DNA from: Methylobacterium pseudosasicola
GTDB taxonomy: Bacteria > Pseudomonadota > Alphaproteobacteria > Rhizobiales > Beijerinckiaceae
Assembly: GCF_900114535.1 (NCBI RefSeq)
Contig: NZ_FOTK01000009.1
Location: forward strand, 1 to 64,000
Length of the DNA stretch: 64,000 nucleotides
Direction: 5' to 3'
Shown here: one piece after another, positions 24,468 to 35,023 of the stretch
How the letters are laid out: every line of letters begins with the position of its first letter
How positions within the stretch are numbered: the first letter of the stretch is position 1
Notes under the pieces: generated by a model
Told to the model about the DNA's origin: nothing
The model's input: the letters and a program-made list of their open reading frames with translations, nothing else
The model's database searches: none
Made by a program: the position numbers and the translations under genes

Positions 24468-24902
24468 TCAGGTCCGCCAGGGATGGGCGGGAAGTTCGGT
24501 CTGGCCGATGGCCTTGGCGCCGGCCTCCGCCACGACGTGGTCGTTCTCGACCGTGGAGCCGCTGACCCCAATCGCGCCCGACATGACCCCGTCGGCGTCG
24601 ACAATCGGGATGCCACCCGGGAAGGTGATCAACCCGTCGTTAGAATGCTCGATGCCGTAGAGCGGGCCGCCGGGCTGGGACAGCTGGCCGATCTGGCCGG
24701 TCATCATGCCGAAGAACACCGAGGTCTTGGCCTTCTTGTGGGCGATGTCGATCGAGCCGACCCAGGCGTCGTCCATGCGGTGGAACGCCTTCAGGTTGCC
24801 GCCGGAATCGACCACCGCGATGCACATCTGGGTGTCCAGCTCCTTGGCCTTCGCCCGCGCCGCGGCGATCGCCCGCTCGGCTTGCTCAATCGTGACGTGC
24901 AT
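24468..24902 (-). CDS. GlcG/HbpS-family haem- or small-molecule-binding protein
   Basis: A 144-residue protein of the GlcG/HbpS (PduO C-terminal-like) family: an N-terminal helix ITIEQ-like [18 protein letters not shown], then [56 protein letters not shown], and [21 protein letters not shown]. The family binds haem, glycolate-pathway or cobalamin-related ligands; the specific role is rarely known. No glycolate-oxidase genes are beside it. It lacks a signal peptide, so it is cytoplasmic. Confidence 0.87.
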   Translation of the reverse strand: MHVTIEQAERAIAAARAKAKELDTQMCIAVVDSGGNLKAFHRMDDAWVGSIDIAHKKAKTSVFFGMMTGQIGQLSQPGGPLYGIEHSNDGLITFPGGIPIVDADGVMSGAIGVSGSTVENDHVVAEAGAKAIGQTELPAHPWRT

Positions 24903-25310
24903 GGTGCCTCCCTGGTTGGCCCGGGGAATGCACAGGCTCGCGAGACGGTTCCAGCGGACCCGGGCATGACCCGTTCCAGTTGAAAAGGCCCGAGCGGACG
25001 CTCTTGGTCAACTCCAGGATCGCGTCCGTCATGGGGGGAGCCGGACGACAGGCCGGGCGCCCGCCTTGCACGGGGTTCATGGGCACCCGGCCATGCGGCC
25101 GTACCGAAGCCGAAAGGGCAAGAGACCCCGGTACAACGGCGGGACCCGACCGATCCGGCGCGCCAGCCATCGGCGCGCGGATGTCCGGTCGGGGGATGGC
25201 TCGCCGCAGATGGGCCGCGGCGGGCCTGCTGTCACTGATACGATTGTACCGGTCCGGCCCCGGCGCCCCTCACAAGCGCGTGATAGCGGTTCGCCAGGGT
25301 TGGAGCTGCC
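24903..25310. other. Gene-free stretch, 408 bp
   Basis: Between the GlcG-like gene and the 3' end of the Mfd-like gene. Short open frames exist on both strands (for example minus-strand 24886-25170) but are low-complexity and match nothing I recognise. No repeat or RNA gene was recognised. Confidence 0.45.
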
Positions 25311-28300
25311 TCATTCGGCACTCTCCCGAGCGGCCCGGATCCGGTCGAGGAGGTCGGCCGCCAAGCCGGCGCGGGCCTCCGCATCGGCGCAGGATTGCCG
25401 CCAGACCACGCGGCCCTGGCGCAGGACGATCCCGTCTTCGGCCTGCATGGCCGGCAGCGGCCGATCGGCCCTGAGATCGGCCGCGACCCCTTGCGGTCCG
25501 CCGCTGAGCCGGGCGACGCCCAGCCCGCAGCAGGCGGCGCGCAGCCGCGCCAGGGTGAACAGGGCCAGGACCGGGGCCGGTGGCGTACCGAAGCGGTCCT
25601 CGACCTCCCCGGCCAGGGCCTCGATCGCCTCGCCGTCGCGCAGGCGCAGCAGGCGGGTGTAGAGGCTCAGGCGGATTTCCGGCTCGGGCACGTAATCCGC
25701 CGGGATCCGGCTCGGCAGGCCGATCTCGATCTCCGGGCTCCAATCCTCGGCCGGTTCGCCCTTGGCGGCGGTGAGCGCCAGCTGCAGCAGGTGCTGGTAG
25801 AGGCCGAGCCCGACCAGTTTGGCGTGGCCGGCCTGATCCTCGCCGACGAGGTCGCCGGCGCCGCGCAGGTCGAGGTCGCGGGCGCTGACCGCGAAGCCGG
25901 CGCCGAGCCGGTCCAGCGCCTCCAGGGCGCGCAGACGCTGCAGGGCCGCCGGCGGGGGCGGCGCGGCCGGATCGCTGAGCAGGTGAACGACCCCGCGGCG
26001 CTGGCCCCGGCCGACCCGGCCGCGCAGCTGGTGGAGCTGCGCCAGCCCGAACCGGGCCGCCTCCCAGACCAGCATGGTGTTGGCCCGGGGCACGTCGAGG
26101 CCGCTCTCCACGATGGCGGTGGCCAGCAGCACGTCGCCGTCGCCATCGGCGAAGCGGACCATGACCTCGTCCATGGCCGAGGGCTTCAGGTCTCCGTGCG
26201 CCACCAGCACGTCGAGGCCCGGCACGAGGGCGCGCAGGCGCTCGGCCATGGGGGCGATGTCCTCAATGCGCGGGCAGACGACGAAGCTCTGGCCGCCCCG
26301 GCGATGCTCGCGGATCAGGGCCTCCCGCACCGCGTCGGCCTCGAACGGCGCCACCACGGTCCGGACCGGCTGGCGCATCACCGGGGGCGTCGCAATCACG
26401 CTGAGGCTCTGGAGGCCGACCAAAGCCGCCTGGAGGGTCCGCGGGATCGGCGTGGCGGTGAGCGTCAGCACGTGCCCACCTTCGGCCAGGCGGCGCAGAT
26501 CCGCCTTCATCTTGGCGCCGAAGCGCTGCTCCTCGTCGATCACGGTCAGGCCGAGATTGGAGAAGCACACGCCGCGCGCGGCCAGCGCCTGCGTGCCGAC
26601 CACGAGCTGGATCGACCCGTCGGCCAGCCCGGCCTTCACCCGCTTGGCCTCGGCCGGCGAGACCAGCCGAGAGAGTTGCGCGACCTCGACGCCGAACCGG
26701 CCGAAGCGCCGGCGCAGGGTCTCGACATGCTGGCGGGCCAGGACCGTAGTCGGGGCGATCAAGGCAGCCTGTTTGCCGGCAAAAACCGTCGCCGCGAGCG
26801 CCCGTAGCGCGACCTCGGTCTTGCCGAACCCGACATCGCCGCAGACCAGCCGGTCCATGGGCCGCCCGGAGGCGAGGTCGGCCATCAGGGCATCGACCGC
26901 GGCGGCCTGGTCCGGCGTCGGGGCGAAGCCGAAGCCGGCGGCGAACCGCTCCATCTCGCGGGAGGGTGGGGCCAGGACCGGGGCCTCGGTCTCCCGGCGG
27001 GCGCGGGCGGCGTCCAGCATCACCCGAGCGGTCCGGGCCATGGTGGCCTCTGCCTGGAGGCGGCGGCGGGCCCAGGTGCCGCCGTCGAGCTTATCGAGGG
27101 TGACCGCGTCGGGCTCCGGGCCGTAGCGCCAGATCCGGTCGGCCTGGGTCACCGGCACCATCAGGATCGTATCGCCGGCAAAGCGCAACCGCAGGGCCTC
27201 GGAAGGCTCCGCCCCGTCTGCCAAGCCCCCGGGCGCCTCGACAGGCTCCAGCCCCTCGAACACGCACAGGCCGTGGTCGCGGTCGACGGCGACATCGCCC
27301 GGGCGCAGATCGACCTCGCCCATCGGCAGGATTGCCCGGGCGGTGCCGGACACCGCAGCGTCCGGCCCGAACAGGTCGGCGGCAGCGAACAGGGTCGCCC
27401 CCCGGGCCGGGACCCGGAAGCCGGCCCCGATCGGCGCCTCCAGGGCGAGGATGTCGCCCGGCGCCGCCTCGGCGAGATCCGACCAGCCATCGATCAGCCG
27501 GACCGGGCGCTCGGCGATCTTGCCGGCCTGGCGCACGAGGCGTCGCAGCGGCTGGCGCGAGCCGGCCAGCACGATCACGTCGCCAGCCTTCAGCCGCTCG
27601 CGCATCGCCTTGGCGAAGGCGGTTTCCGGCCGGCGCTCCCGGGCGAAGACCGGGACCGTGACCGGCTCGGAAGCCGCATCCGTGGCGGTGGCGTGGATGC
27701 GCGCCGCCACGAGGTCCCGCCACACCTTGGGCGTCAGGTAGAGACCGTCACCACCATTTCGCAGGCCGCCACGGGGTGACCGCCGGGCTCCGGCTTCCTC
27801 CATCTGCTCGTAGAAGGCATCGACCCGGGCCTCTGTGCCATCCTCGACCACGAGCCGGGCCTCGGGCACGTAATCGAGCAGGGTGACGAGGTGCGGATAG
27901 TAGCGGTCGAGCCGATGCTCCTGCCCGGTGAAGGGCTCGAAGCTCTGGCCGGAATCCGGCGCCAGGATGATCTCGGTGGCCGGGTCGATCACCAGATCCG
28001 CGACCTCGACGACGGAGCGCTGCGAGATCGGGTCGTAGGAGCGGATCGCGGTGACCCGACCCTCGGCGTGCTCGATCCGGCAGGGACGCGGCGCGGCGGC
28101 GGGAAACACCTCGACGGTGCGGCCCCGGACCGCGATCTCGCCCGGCTCGTCGACCCGCTCGTCGAGGATGTAGCCGAGACGCTGGAGGTCGGCCGTCACG
28201 GCGGCGACGTCGAGGGGGTCGCCAACCCGCAGGGTCACCCGGGCCGTGGCCCAGGTCTCGGGCGGGGGCACACGCTGGATCAGCGCTGGGGCCGTGGTCA

Positions 28301-28619
28301 GAACGAAGGCCGGCAGGGCGTCCCCGTCGGTGAGCCAGCGCATCGTGGCGGCCCGGGCGCCCATCATGGCCCGCGACGGCGAGGCATGGTCGAGCGGCAG
28401 GCAATCCCATTCCGGGTAGACGGCGACGCGGGCCTCCGGGTCCAGGGCTCGGAGCGTCGCGGCCAATTCTTCCAGGCGCCGTGCATCCCGGGCAACGTGG
28501 ACCAGGGGCACGGCATCCTCGGCCAAGCCCAGCAGCGCCACTGCCAGCGCGCCGGTCGGCATCAGCGGCGCGTCCTCGGTCTCCTGATGGGCGACCGTCT
28601 TCGTCCTGCGCTTGGCCAT
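25311..28619 (-). CDS. Mfd-like superfamily 2 helicase (transcription-repair coupling factor family)
   Basis: A 1102-residue protein with the whole Mfd architecture. Residues about 25-250 form a UvrB-homology module (VYPEWDCLPLDHASPS). The RNA-polymerase-interacting CarD-like domain (about 425-500) includes LRPGDVAVDRDHGLCVFEG. The relay region is TLDKLDGGTWARRR. The translocase has Walker A GDVGFGKT (about 593-600), VIDEEQRFG (about 693), LTLTATPIPRTLQ, HGDLKP, and LRGRVGRGQRRG. The TRCF domain is C-terminal. It is slightly shorter than typical Mfd (1150-1180). The Walker B box reads DEEQ where Mfd usually has DEEH. It is probably a paralogue, or a diverged Mfd. It stands alone. Confidence 0.88.
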   Translation of the reverse strand: MAKRRTKTVAHQETEDAPLMPTGALAVALLGLAEDAVPLVHVARDARRLEELAATLRALDPEARVAVYPEWDCLPLDHASPSRAMMGARAATMRWLTDGDALPAFVLTTAPALIQRVPPPETWATARVTLRVGDPLDVAAVTADLQRLGYILDERVDEPGEIAVRGRTVEVFPAAAPRPCRIEHAEGRVTAIRSYDPISQRSVVEVADLVIDPATEIILAPDSGQSFEPFTGQEHRLDRYYPHLVTLLDYVPEARLVVEDGTEARVDAFYEQMEEAGARRSPRGGLRNGGDGLYLTPKVWRDLVAARIHATATDAASEPVTVPVFARERRPETAFAKAMRERLKAGDVIVLAGSRQPLRRLVRQAGKIAERPVRLIDGWSDLAEAAPGDILALEAPIGAGFRVPARGATLFAAADLFGPDAAVSGTARAILPMGEVDLRPGDVAVDRDHGLCVFEGLEPVEAPGGLADGAEPSEALRLRFAGDTILMVPVTQADRIWRYGPEPDAVTLDKLDGGTWARRRLQAEATMARTARVMLDAARARRETEAPVLAPPSREMERFAAGFGFAPTPDQAAAVDALMADLASGRPMDRLVCGDVGFGKTEVALRALAATVFAGKQAALIAPTTVLARQHVETLRRRFGRFGVEVAQLSRLVSPAEAKRVKAGLADGSIQLVVGTQALAARGVCFSNLGLTVIDEEQRFGAKMKADLRRLAEGGHVLTLTATPIPRTLQAALVGLQSLSVIATPPVMRQPVRTVVAPFEADAVREALIREHRRGGQSFVVCPRIEDIAPMAERLRALVPGLDVLVAHGDLKPSAMDEVMVRFADGDGDVLLATAIVESGLDVPRANTMLVWEAARFGLAQLHQLRGRVGRGQRRGVVHLLSDPAAPPPPAALQRLRALEALDRLGAGFAVSARDLDLRGAGDLVGEDQAGHAKLVGLGLYQHLLQLALTAAKGEPAEDWSPEIEIGLPSRIPADYVPEPEIRLSLYTRLLRLRDGEAIEALAGEVEDRFGTPPAPVLALFTLARLRAACCGLGVARLSGGPQGVAADLRADRPLPAMQAEDGIVLRQGRVVWRQSCADAEARAGLAADLLDRIRAARESAE

Positions 28620-28757
28620 GCCTGATCCGAACCTGTCCCGGACGCTGGAAACGCCGGGGGACCGTCAGGGCTCCCGGCCGCAGCCACCCGATTCACAGAC
28701 GCGATGCCGCATTCCGAAAGGCTTGATTCCCGGATCCCGGCCGCGGCCGCTCGGGGT

Positions 28758-29921
28758 TCAGGCTTCGTCGAGCCAGATGTCGCCGCTCGCCTGCGGGGCC
28801 CGCAGCACGTGGCGGGCGCCCTCCGTGAGCGCCCGATCGGGGCCGGGCTGGCGCAGGTAGGTGGCGAGGTCGCGGGTGAGGCGCTCCAGCGGGTGGTCGC
28901 GCAGGAAACCTTGCAGGCCGACCGAGCGCTGGGCCAATTCAAGCAGGTCGAGCCCGGCGCGCTCCACCGCGAGGCGCGCGAGGTTCACGTAGGCGATGAT
29001 CCCGTCCGGATCGCCGTCATCGGTCACGATCGCGGCGGCGCGCGACACCCAGAGGCGCGCGGTCTCGGCGGCGATCACGCCCTCGCCGAGGCGGGCGAGC
29101 TGATGCGGATCCTCGCCGCGGCCGGTGGCGACGAGATGGCCGCGCCACGCATCGAGCAAAGCCTCCAGGCCGCCGAGCTGGACCGCGAGGAAGCGCCAGG
29201 CGCCCCCCGAGAAATGCGGCTGCGCCTGGTAATCGTCGGGGGCACCGACCGGCGTGAAGCGTTCGGCGCCCAGCCCGGTGAAATCCACGGTTCCCGTCGC
29301 CGAGGCCCGCATCCCCTGCGCCCGCCAGGCCGAGAGATCCGCCCGCTCGCCGGGCTCCAGGGCGACGACGATCATCTGCGAGCCGCCGGTAGCGGGCTGC
29401 GCGGTCACGAGGGCCCGGGTCACGAACCCGGCCCCCGACGCGAAGGTCTTCACGCCCTTCAAGACCGGGGCGCCGCCGGTGCTGTCGATCTTGAGGCCGT
29501 TGCCCGGCGGCTCGGTGTTCCAGACGCCGAACAGGTGGCCCTGCGTGGCGTCAGCGAGCAGGTTGTTGCGCGCCTCGCCGCTGGCATAGCGGGCGACGAG
29601 TTGGACCGCGTTGACATGACCCTCGTAGACGCGCCCGAGGGCGAGGCTGCCGGCGCCGATCCGCGTCAGCACCGCGCGCAGGACCGACCCGTCCGGCTCC
29701 TCGCCGAGGCCCGCGCCGCCGTCGCGCCGGGGGACCGGGGCGGCCAGCAGGCCGAGTTGGGCCAGCGCCGCCACATCCTCGGCCGGAAAGCCGCCGTCGT
29801 GATCATGGCGTCCGGCCCGACGCGCCGCGCCGGCCGCGACCTCACGGGCCGCCGCAACCGGATCGCCCTGGGTGTCCCAGGCGATATCGTCGAGTCTGAG
29901 GTCCACGCCTGCCCCGGTCAC
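28758..29921 (-). CDS. Acyl-CoA dehydrogenase-like flavoprotein
   Basis: A 387-residue protein with the acyl-CoA dehydrogenase layout: an N-terminal helical domain (ARRAGRHDHDGGFPAEDVAALAQLGLLA), a beta domain (VKTFASGAGFVTRALVTAQ, then DLSAWRAQGMRASATGTVDF), and a C-terminal helical bundle ending ERLTRDLATYLRQPGPDRALTEGA. The pattern is nearer to the DszC/flavin-monooxygenase-like branch than to classical fatty-acid enzymes. A catalytic Glu could not be assigned. It is monocistronic. The substrate is unknown. Confidence 0.82.
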   Translation of the reverse strand: MTGAGVDLRLDDIAWDTQGDPVAAAREVAAGAARRAGRHDHDGGFPAEDVAALAQLGLLAAPVPRRDGGAGLGEEPDGSVLRAVLTRIGAGSLALGRVYEGHVNAVQLVARYASGEARNNLLADATQGHLFGVWNTEPPGNGLKIDSTGGAPVLKGVKTFASGAGFVTRALVTAQPATGGSQMIVVALEPGERADLSAWRAQGMRASATGTVDFTGLGAERFTPVGAPDDYQAQPHFSGGAWRFLAVQLGGLEALLDAWRGHLVATGRGEDPHQLARLGEGVIAAETARLWVSRAAAIVTDDGDPDGIIAYVNLARLAVERAGLDLLELAQRSVGLQGFLRDHPLERLTRDLATYLRQPGPDRALTEGARHVLRAPQASGDIWLDEA

Positions 29922-30174
29922 AAGAAGCTTGAATGAGCAACCCGCCGCGACTCGCTTCGATACGCCGTGCGACGATACTGCACATCGTGAAGGATTGGGC
30001 TGCGGCGGCGAAGGCCCTGCGGCGCGTCGATCTGCACCGGGCGACCCGGCCCCGAATCGACGCCCAGGCGTTGTAGAGAGGTCCGGCTTAACAAGCCGTC
30101 AGACCGCCGCTGATGATTCACTTGGGGGGGTCGGTGCCGTGGGCTATGACGCAGCCGTGTCGCGGAACGAGACC

Positions 30175-32217
30175 ATGTCCTGCCCGTCGGGCTTCGAATG
30201 CCAGCATCCCCAGCGCCTCGCGGCTCTGCGCAGCTACGCCATCCTCGACACCGCGCCGGAGCACGCCTTCGACGAGATCGCTCGGCTGGCGGCCGTGTCC
30301 TGCGGCACCGCGATGGCGCGGATCACCTTCGTCGATGCCGAGCGGCAATGGACCAAGGCTGCCTTCGGCCACGCGGCACCGGACCGGCCCCTCGAGACCG
30401 GCTTCTGCCTCGAGACCTTGGGCCAGGCGGGGGCGCTGGTGCGGCCGGATTGCGGGGCGGTCGCCGGCGAGCCGGACCTGCGCTTCTACGCCGGCGTGCG
30501 GCTCGCGACCTCCGAGGGCTGGGCGATCGGCACGCTCAGCGTCCTCGACCGGGAGCCGCGCAGCCTGACCGAGCCGCAGATCTTTCTCCTGGAAGGTCTC
30601 GCCAGGACCCTCATGAACCTGCTGGAGAGCCGGCGCACCGGGGCGCTGCTCAAGGGGCGGGCGGACCATCTGGAGGCGCAAGTCGCCGCCCAGACCCGCG
30701 ACCGCGACCGGGTCTGGAACCTGTCGCCGGTGCTGAAGCTCGTCTCGGCCAAGGATGGGCAGGTCCAGTCTGTGAACCCGTCCTGGAGCCGGGCGCTCGG
30801 CTGGTCCGAGGAGGAGACCCTGGGCCGGAAAGCCATCGACTTCGTGGCCGCCCCGGAACGCGAGGCGGCCCTCGCGGCCCTTCAGCCCCTGTGCGAGGGC
30901 CGGCGGGCCGAGGATGTCGAGCTCTCCTGCCTGACCCGCGACGGCGACCGGCGCCGGGTGCTCTGGACCGTCGTCCCGGAGGATGGCCTGTTCTACGGCT
31001 TCGGACGCGACATCACCGAGCAGCGCCAGGCCGAGGAAGCCCTGCGGCAATCGCAGAAGCTGGAGGCGATCGGCCAGCTCACCGGCGGCGTCGCCCACGA
31101 CTTCAACAACCTGCTGACCATCATCCGCTCGTCGGTGGAGTTCCTGCGCCGTCCGGAACTCGCCGAGGAGCGCAAGCGCCGCTACCTCGATGCCGTCTCC
31201 GACACGGTGGACCGGGCCGCCAAGCTCACCGGCCAGCTCCTCGCCTTCGCCCGGCGCCAGGCGCTCAAGCCCCAGGTCTTCGACATCTGCGAGCGCCTGC
31301 GCAGCATCTCCGACATGCTTGATTCGGTCACCGGCGCCCGCATCCAGGTGGCGACCGACCTGCCCGACGGGGCCTGCTTCGTGCGGGCCGATGAGAGCCA
31401 GTTCGAGACGGCGCTGATCAACATGGCGGTGAATGCCCGCGACGCCATGGATGGGGAAGGCAGCCTGACCCTGCGCCTCGAGAGCGGCAGCCCGATGCCC
31501 CCGATCCGCGGCCATGCCGGCGCCCCGGGGCCGTTCGTGGCGGTGGTGGTGGCCGATACCGGCGCCGGCATCCCGGCCCCGGACCTCGTCCGGATCTTCG
31601 AGCCGTTCTTCACCACCAAGGAGATCGGCAAGGGCACCGGCCTCGGGCTCAGCCAGGTCATCGGCTTCGCCAAGCAATCGGGCGGCGATATCGACGTGGC
31701 GAGCGCCCCGGGAAGCGGCACCCGCTTCACCCTGTACCTGCCGCAGGTCGCTGCCCCCTCGGAGGCGCCCGATTCCAGCCGGGACGACCGGCGCGAGCCG
31801 GAGCCGCAGCGGAGCCTGTGCATCCTGGTCGTGGAGGACAATCTCGGGGTCGGGCGCTTCTGCACCCAGATCCTGGAGGATCTTGGCCACGCGCCGATCT
31901 GGGCGAAATCCGCCGAGGAGGCGCTCACCGAGCTGGAGCGGACGCCCGACCGGTTCGACGCGGTCTTCTCGGACGTGGTCATGCCCGGGATGGGCGGCGT
32001 CGCCCTCGCCCGGCACCTGCAGATCACCCGCCCGGACCTGCCGGTGGTCCTGACCTCGGGCTACAGCCACATCCTGGCCACCGACGACGCCCACGGATTC
32101 ATGCTGGTGCGCAAGCCCTATTCGGCCGAGCAGCTCGCCCAGGTGCTCTACGAGGCGACCCAGCGCCGGAGCGGACGGGGGGTCGGCGTGCCGACGAACG
32201 GACGCGCACGTCCTTAG
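30175..32217 (+). CDS. Hybrid sensor histidine kinase (GAF-PAS-HisKA-HATPase-REC)
   Basis: A 680-residue cytosolic kinase. A GAF domain (about 15-150) starts QRLAALRSYAILDTAPE. It is followed by a PAS domain (about 175-290), HisKA with phosphoacceptor H308 in GGVAHDFNNLL, and HATPase with NARDAM, ADTGAGIP and GTGLGLSQ. The C-terminal receiver (about 548-665) carries phospho-Asp D600 in FSDVVMPGMGG. The ATG at 30175 is preferred; the frame is open further upstream but without domain content. The kinase lacks membrane segments. No partner regulator gene is beside it, so its output target is unknown. Confidence 0.9.
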   Translation: MSCPSGFECQHPQRLAALRSYAILDTAPEHAFDEIARLAAVSCGTAMARITFVDAERQWTKAAFGHAAPDRPLETGFCLETLGQAGALVRPDCGAVAGEPDLRFYAGVRLATSEGWAIGTLSVLDREPRSLTEPQIFLLEGLARTLMNLLESRRTGALLKGRADHLEAQVAAQTRDRDRVWNLSPVLKLVSAKDGQVQSVNPSWSRALGWSEEETLGRKAIDFVAAPEREAALAALQPLCEGRRAEDVELSCLTRDGDRRRVLWTVVPEDGLFYGFGRDITEQRQAEEALRQSQKLEAIGQLTGGVAHDFNNLLTIIRSSVEFLRRPELAEERKRRYLDAVSDTVDRAAKLTGQLLAFARRQALKPQVFDICERLRSISDMLDSVTGARIQVATDLPDGACFVRADESQFETALINMAVNARDAMDGEGSLTLRLESGSPMPPIRGHAGAPGPFVAVVVADTGAGIPAPDLVRIFEPFFTTKEIGKGTGLGLSQVIGFAKQSGGDIDVASAPGSGTRFTLYLPQVAAPSEAPDSSRDDRREPEPQRSLCILVVEDNLGVGRFCTQILEDLGHAPIWAKSAEEALTELERTPDRFDAVFSDVVMPGMGGVALARHLQITRPDLPVVLTSGYSHILATDDAHGFMLVRKPYSAEQLAQVLYEATQRRSGRGVGVPTNGRARP

Positions 32218-32760
32218 GGCCGTTCCCGATCGCATGACGGTTCGGACCGACGGAGATCCCGATATCTCCCGCATTCCAAAGTGCTGTGCAGCAGCCTCGA
32301 ATGCGGCCTCCGCTTCGCTCCGTCGCCTCCGAATGCGCGCGTCTTTCGGCTTACTGGCTCGCTCGCGCCCGTAACGCTGTTGAATTGGTTGAGGCCAGAA
32401 AGACCAGACATTGAAAGATTCATAGCCTGTCAGGATGAAAGACAGGATGGGAAAAACTGATCGAACAGGCTCTCAGCCCTTGATTTGACCCGCCGGCCTC
32501 CATCGAACCGATATTCGTTTCGGTGACGAACGATCTGAAACACGATCATCAACCCGAGAATATGCAACCAAAAATAGAGTCTGCTGTGTTCAACAGGCGT
32601 TGATCTTGGGAGCAGCATCTGCAAAACCTAGAATCATAGCTGTCTTTTGTTTTGTCAACTCACCAATTGGCAGAGATATGTTGTAGTAAATAATCTTAGA
32701 TTTGTAAAAAAGTTATATCTTTTATAAAATAACTTTACCTCAGAAAAGAGGGCGCTTTAC
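32218..32760. other. 543 bp intergenic region with an AT-rich 3' part
   Basis: I see no supported gene. The first 400 bp have ordinary composition and hold only unconvincing short frames (for example minus-strand 32430-32624). From about 32625 to the mcp start the sequence turns strongly AT-rich, unlike the rest of the window. Confidence 0.6.
32709..32736. promoter_or_regulatory. AT-rich inverted repeat upstream of the chemoreceptor gene
   Basis: AAAGTTAT (32709-32716) and ATAACTTT (32729-32736) are perfect 8-base arms around a 12-base TATAAA-containing spacer. They end 24 bp before the mcp ATG. It looks like an operator or a promoter element; the binding protein is unknown, a MucR-type AT-preferring regulator being one candidate. 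Confidence 0.5.
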
Positions 32761-34863
32761 ATGCAACGACTGTCTCGCCTGTCGATCGGCGCAATTTTTT
32801 GCGTGATTCTGTTTGCCATGAGCCTGATGCTGCTCGTCTCGGACATCTCGACGCTGCTCGACGTGTCTCGCAAAGCCCGCGAAAGCGTCCGCACCGTAGC
32901 CCTCACCCAAACCAGTAGCGCGCTGCTCCGCTCCGTGATCGCGACTCGGGACGCGCGAGGCACCGTCATGAAAGTCCTTGTCGGCGAAACGTCCATCACC
33001 GACGCGGACAAAGCCGTGCTGTCGTCGATGCGCCAGATCTGGCTCAACAGCATGGACGCGCTCTGGACTTCGACCCGCCAAGTCGACGTGCCCGCCGTGC
33101 AGGCAACACTTGAGCCTCTGAAGCACGCGCAGGAGGCGCTCGTCGAATTCCGTCCGCAGCTCGACGCCGCGCTTGCACGCCCGAAGGCGCAACGCGATGC
33201 CGAAATCCAGAAAACCTTCCTGGTTGTCTCAGGCAATCTCCTCGACGCGTTCGCGGCAACCATCAAGGCGGTCGATGCTGCCATTCCACGCGCGGATGCC
33301 GCTCTCGGGCAGTACCTCGACATCAAGCGCGCCGCCTGGGCGACGCGGATCGCAGTTGGCGTATCCTGGGGACGGATGGAAACCACAGTCGCGGCTGGCG
33401 GGAGCTGGTCACAGGCCGAAATCGTCGCCGCCGCCGAGGAACGGGCCCGTCTCCTGACCGCGTGGGCCGCCGTCGTCGATGCGGTCACCGACGATGTGCC
33501 GGAGACGATCCGGGTCGCCTTCCAGACGGCCAAAGCCAGCAACTTCGAGGGCGACACCGCCACGCGGCGCAAGGTCATCACGGAGGCCTTGAGCGCGGGC
33601 ACACCACCCGGCGTCACCTTCGAGGATCTGCGCGGACGCAATATGGCGGACGCGGCGAAAGTCCTCGCTCTCGCGAACGCGGCCCTCGACGCCATGATCG
33701 ACCGGGCTGGTGTTCTCGCGGCCGAGGCACACGCTGCCTTGCTGCACACCGCCCTTTTCCTGGCCGGCTCGCTCGTGCTGGCTGTCGTCGGGACGTTCAT
33801 CGTCTTCCGCCGCGTGTTGCGGCCGATCCACGGCATGACCCGGGCCATGGGCGCTCTCGCAGGTGGCGATGCCACCATCGTCGTCCCGGCTCAGGACCGC
33901 CAGGACGAGATCGGTGCCATGGCCAGGGCCGTGCAGGTGTTCAAGGACAATCTGATCCGCACCAAGGTGCTTGAAGCCGAGGCTGCCGAGAGCCGCCGCC
34001 GCGCCGAGGACGAGCGCCGGGCGGTCACGCGGCAGATGGCGGGGGCTTTCGAGGCCGCGGTTGCCGGCATCGTCGCCCAGGTCGGCACCGCGGCCACGGA
34101 GTTGCAGAGTACGGCCCGGCAGTTGACCACGACGGCCCAGGTGACAGCCAGCCAATCCGGCACGGTGGCGGCCGCCGCCGAGCAAGCGGCCGCCAACGTC
34201 AACACGGTCGCGGTCGCCACCGAAGAACTGGGCAGCTCCATCCAGGAGATCGGCCGCCAAGTGCAGGGCTCGACCGATATGGCGGAGCGGGCTGTCGGCG
34301 AGGCCGACCAGACTTCCGCCCTAGTCACCGAGTTGAGCGCTGCGGCCGCTCGGATCGGCGACGTGGTGCAGCTGATCGCGTCGATCGCAGCTCAGACCAA
34401 TCTGCTAGCCCTGAACGCCACGATCGAGGCGGCCCGGGCCGGCGAAGCGGGGCGGGGTTTTGCCGTGGTGGCAGTCGAGGTGAAGGAGCTCGCCGCTCAG
34501 ACCGCTAAGGCGACCGAGGAGATCGCCGGCCAGATCGCCCGGATCCAGGGTGTGACCGGCGAGGCGGTGGGGGCGATCGACACGATCACCGGGCGGATCC
34601 GTGAGATCAACACGGTCGCAACGACGATCGCGGCGGCGGTGGAGCAGCAGGGCGTCGCGACGCAGGAGATCGTGCGCAACGTGACCCAGGCGAGTGCGGG
34701 GACGCAGGAAGTCACCGGCAATATTGCTGGGGTGGCGAAGGCCTCGGAACAGTCCACGACAGCGGCCCAGCATGTGCTGACGGCGGCGACGGCGCTTTCA
34801 CGGCAATCCGAGCAGCTCGCGGCCGAGGTCGATCGCTTTCTCGCGACCGTGCGGGCTGCCTGA
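32761..34863 (+). CDS. Methyl-accepting chemotaxis protein
   Basis: A 700-residue chemoreceptor. TM1 is about residues 10-30 ([19 protein letters not shown]) and TM2 about 325-347 ([18 protein letters not shown]). The periplasmic part (about 32-320) is mostly helical and reads like a four-helix-bundle sensor. HAMP follows TM2 ([20 protein letters not shown]). The signalling domain has the kinase-contact tip [21 protein letters not shown] then [15 protein letters not shown], with flanking methylation-helix repeats. The ligand is unknown. A C-terminal CheR-docking pentapeptide is absent. The gene stands alone with an AT-rich promoter. Confidence 0.95.
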   Translation: MQRLSRLSIGAIFCVILFAMSLMLLVSDISTLLDVSRKARESVRTVALTQTSSALLRSVIATRDARGTVMKVLVGETSITDADKAVLSSMRQIWLNSMDALWTSTRQVDVPAVQATLEPLKHAQEALVEFRPQLDAALARPKAQRDAEIQKTFLVVSGNLLDAFAATIKAVDAAIPRADAALGQYLDIKRAAWATRIAVGVSWGRMETTVAAGGSWSQAEIVAAAEERARLLTAWAAVVDAVTDDVPETIRVAFQTAKASNFEGDTATRRKVITEALSAGTPPGVTFEDLRGRNMADAAKVLALANAALDAMIDRAGVLAAEAHAALLHTALFLAGSLVLAVVGTFIVFRRVLRPIHGMTRAMGALAGGDATIVVPAQDRQDEIGAMARAVQVFKDNLIRTKVLEAEAAESRRRAEDERRAVTRQMAGAFEAAVAGIVAQVGTAATELQSTARQLTTTAQVTASQSGTVAAAAEQAAANVNTVAVATEELGSSIQEIGRQVQGSTDMAERAVGEADQTSALVTELSAAAARIGDVVQLIASIAAQTNLLALNATIEAARAGEAGRGFAVVAVEVKELAAQTAKATEEIAGQIARIQGVTGEAVGAIDTITGRIREINTVATTIAAAVEQQGVATQEIVRNVTQASAGTQEVTGNIAGVAKASEQSTTAAQHVLTAATALSRQSEQLAAEVDRFLATVRAA

Positions 34864-35023
34864 CGGTCGTATGAATCGAGTCGGTCCGAAAAGCGCGCCT
34901 GCCGCAACCGCGAATCGCGCGCTGAGAACCGTTCCAGATCGCGTTGCAATCGGGAACGGCTCGCAGTTCTTGGTTCAACGCGCTCGCTTACGCCGAACCG
35001 GTGCCCACTTCGGCGGCGCGCGC

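Noticed and set aside
24886..25170. 94-codon minus-strand frame upstream of the GlcG-like gene
   Set aside because: Overlaps the real start, Pro/Arg-rich, no conserved pattern.
32430..32624. 64-codon minus-strand frame in the gap before the chemoreceptor
   Set aside because: No homology recognised, unusual residue composition, no ribosome site.
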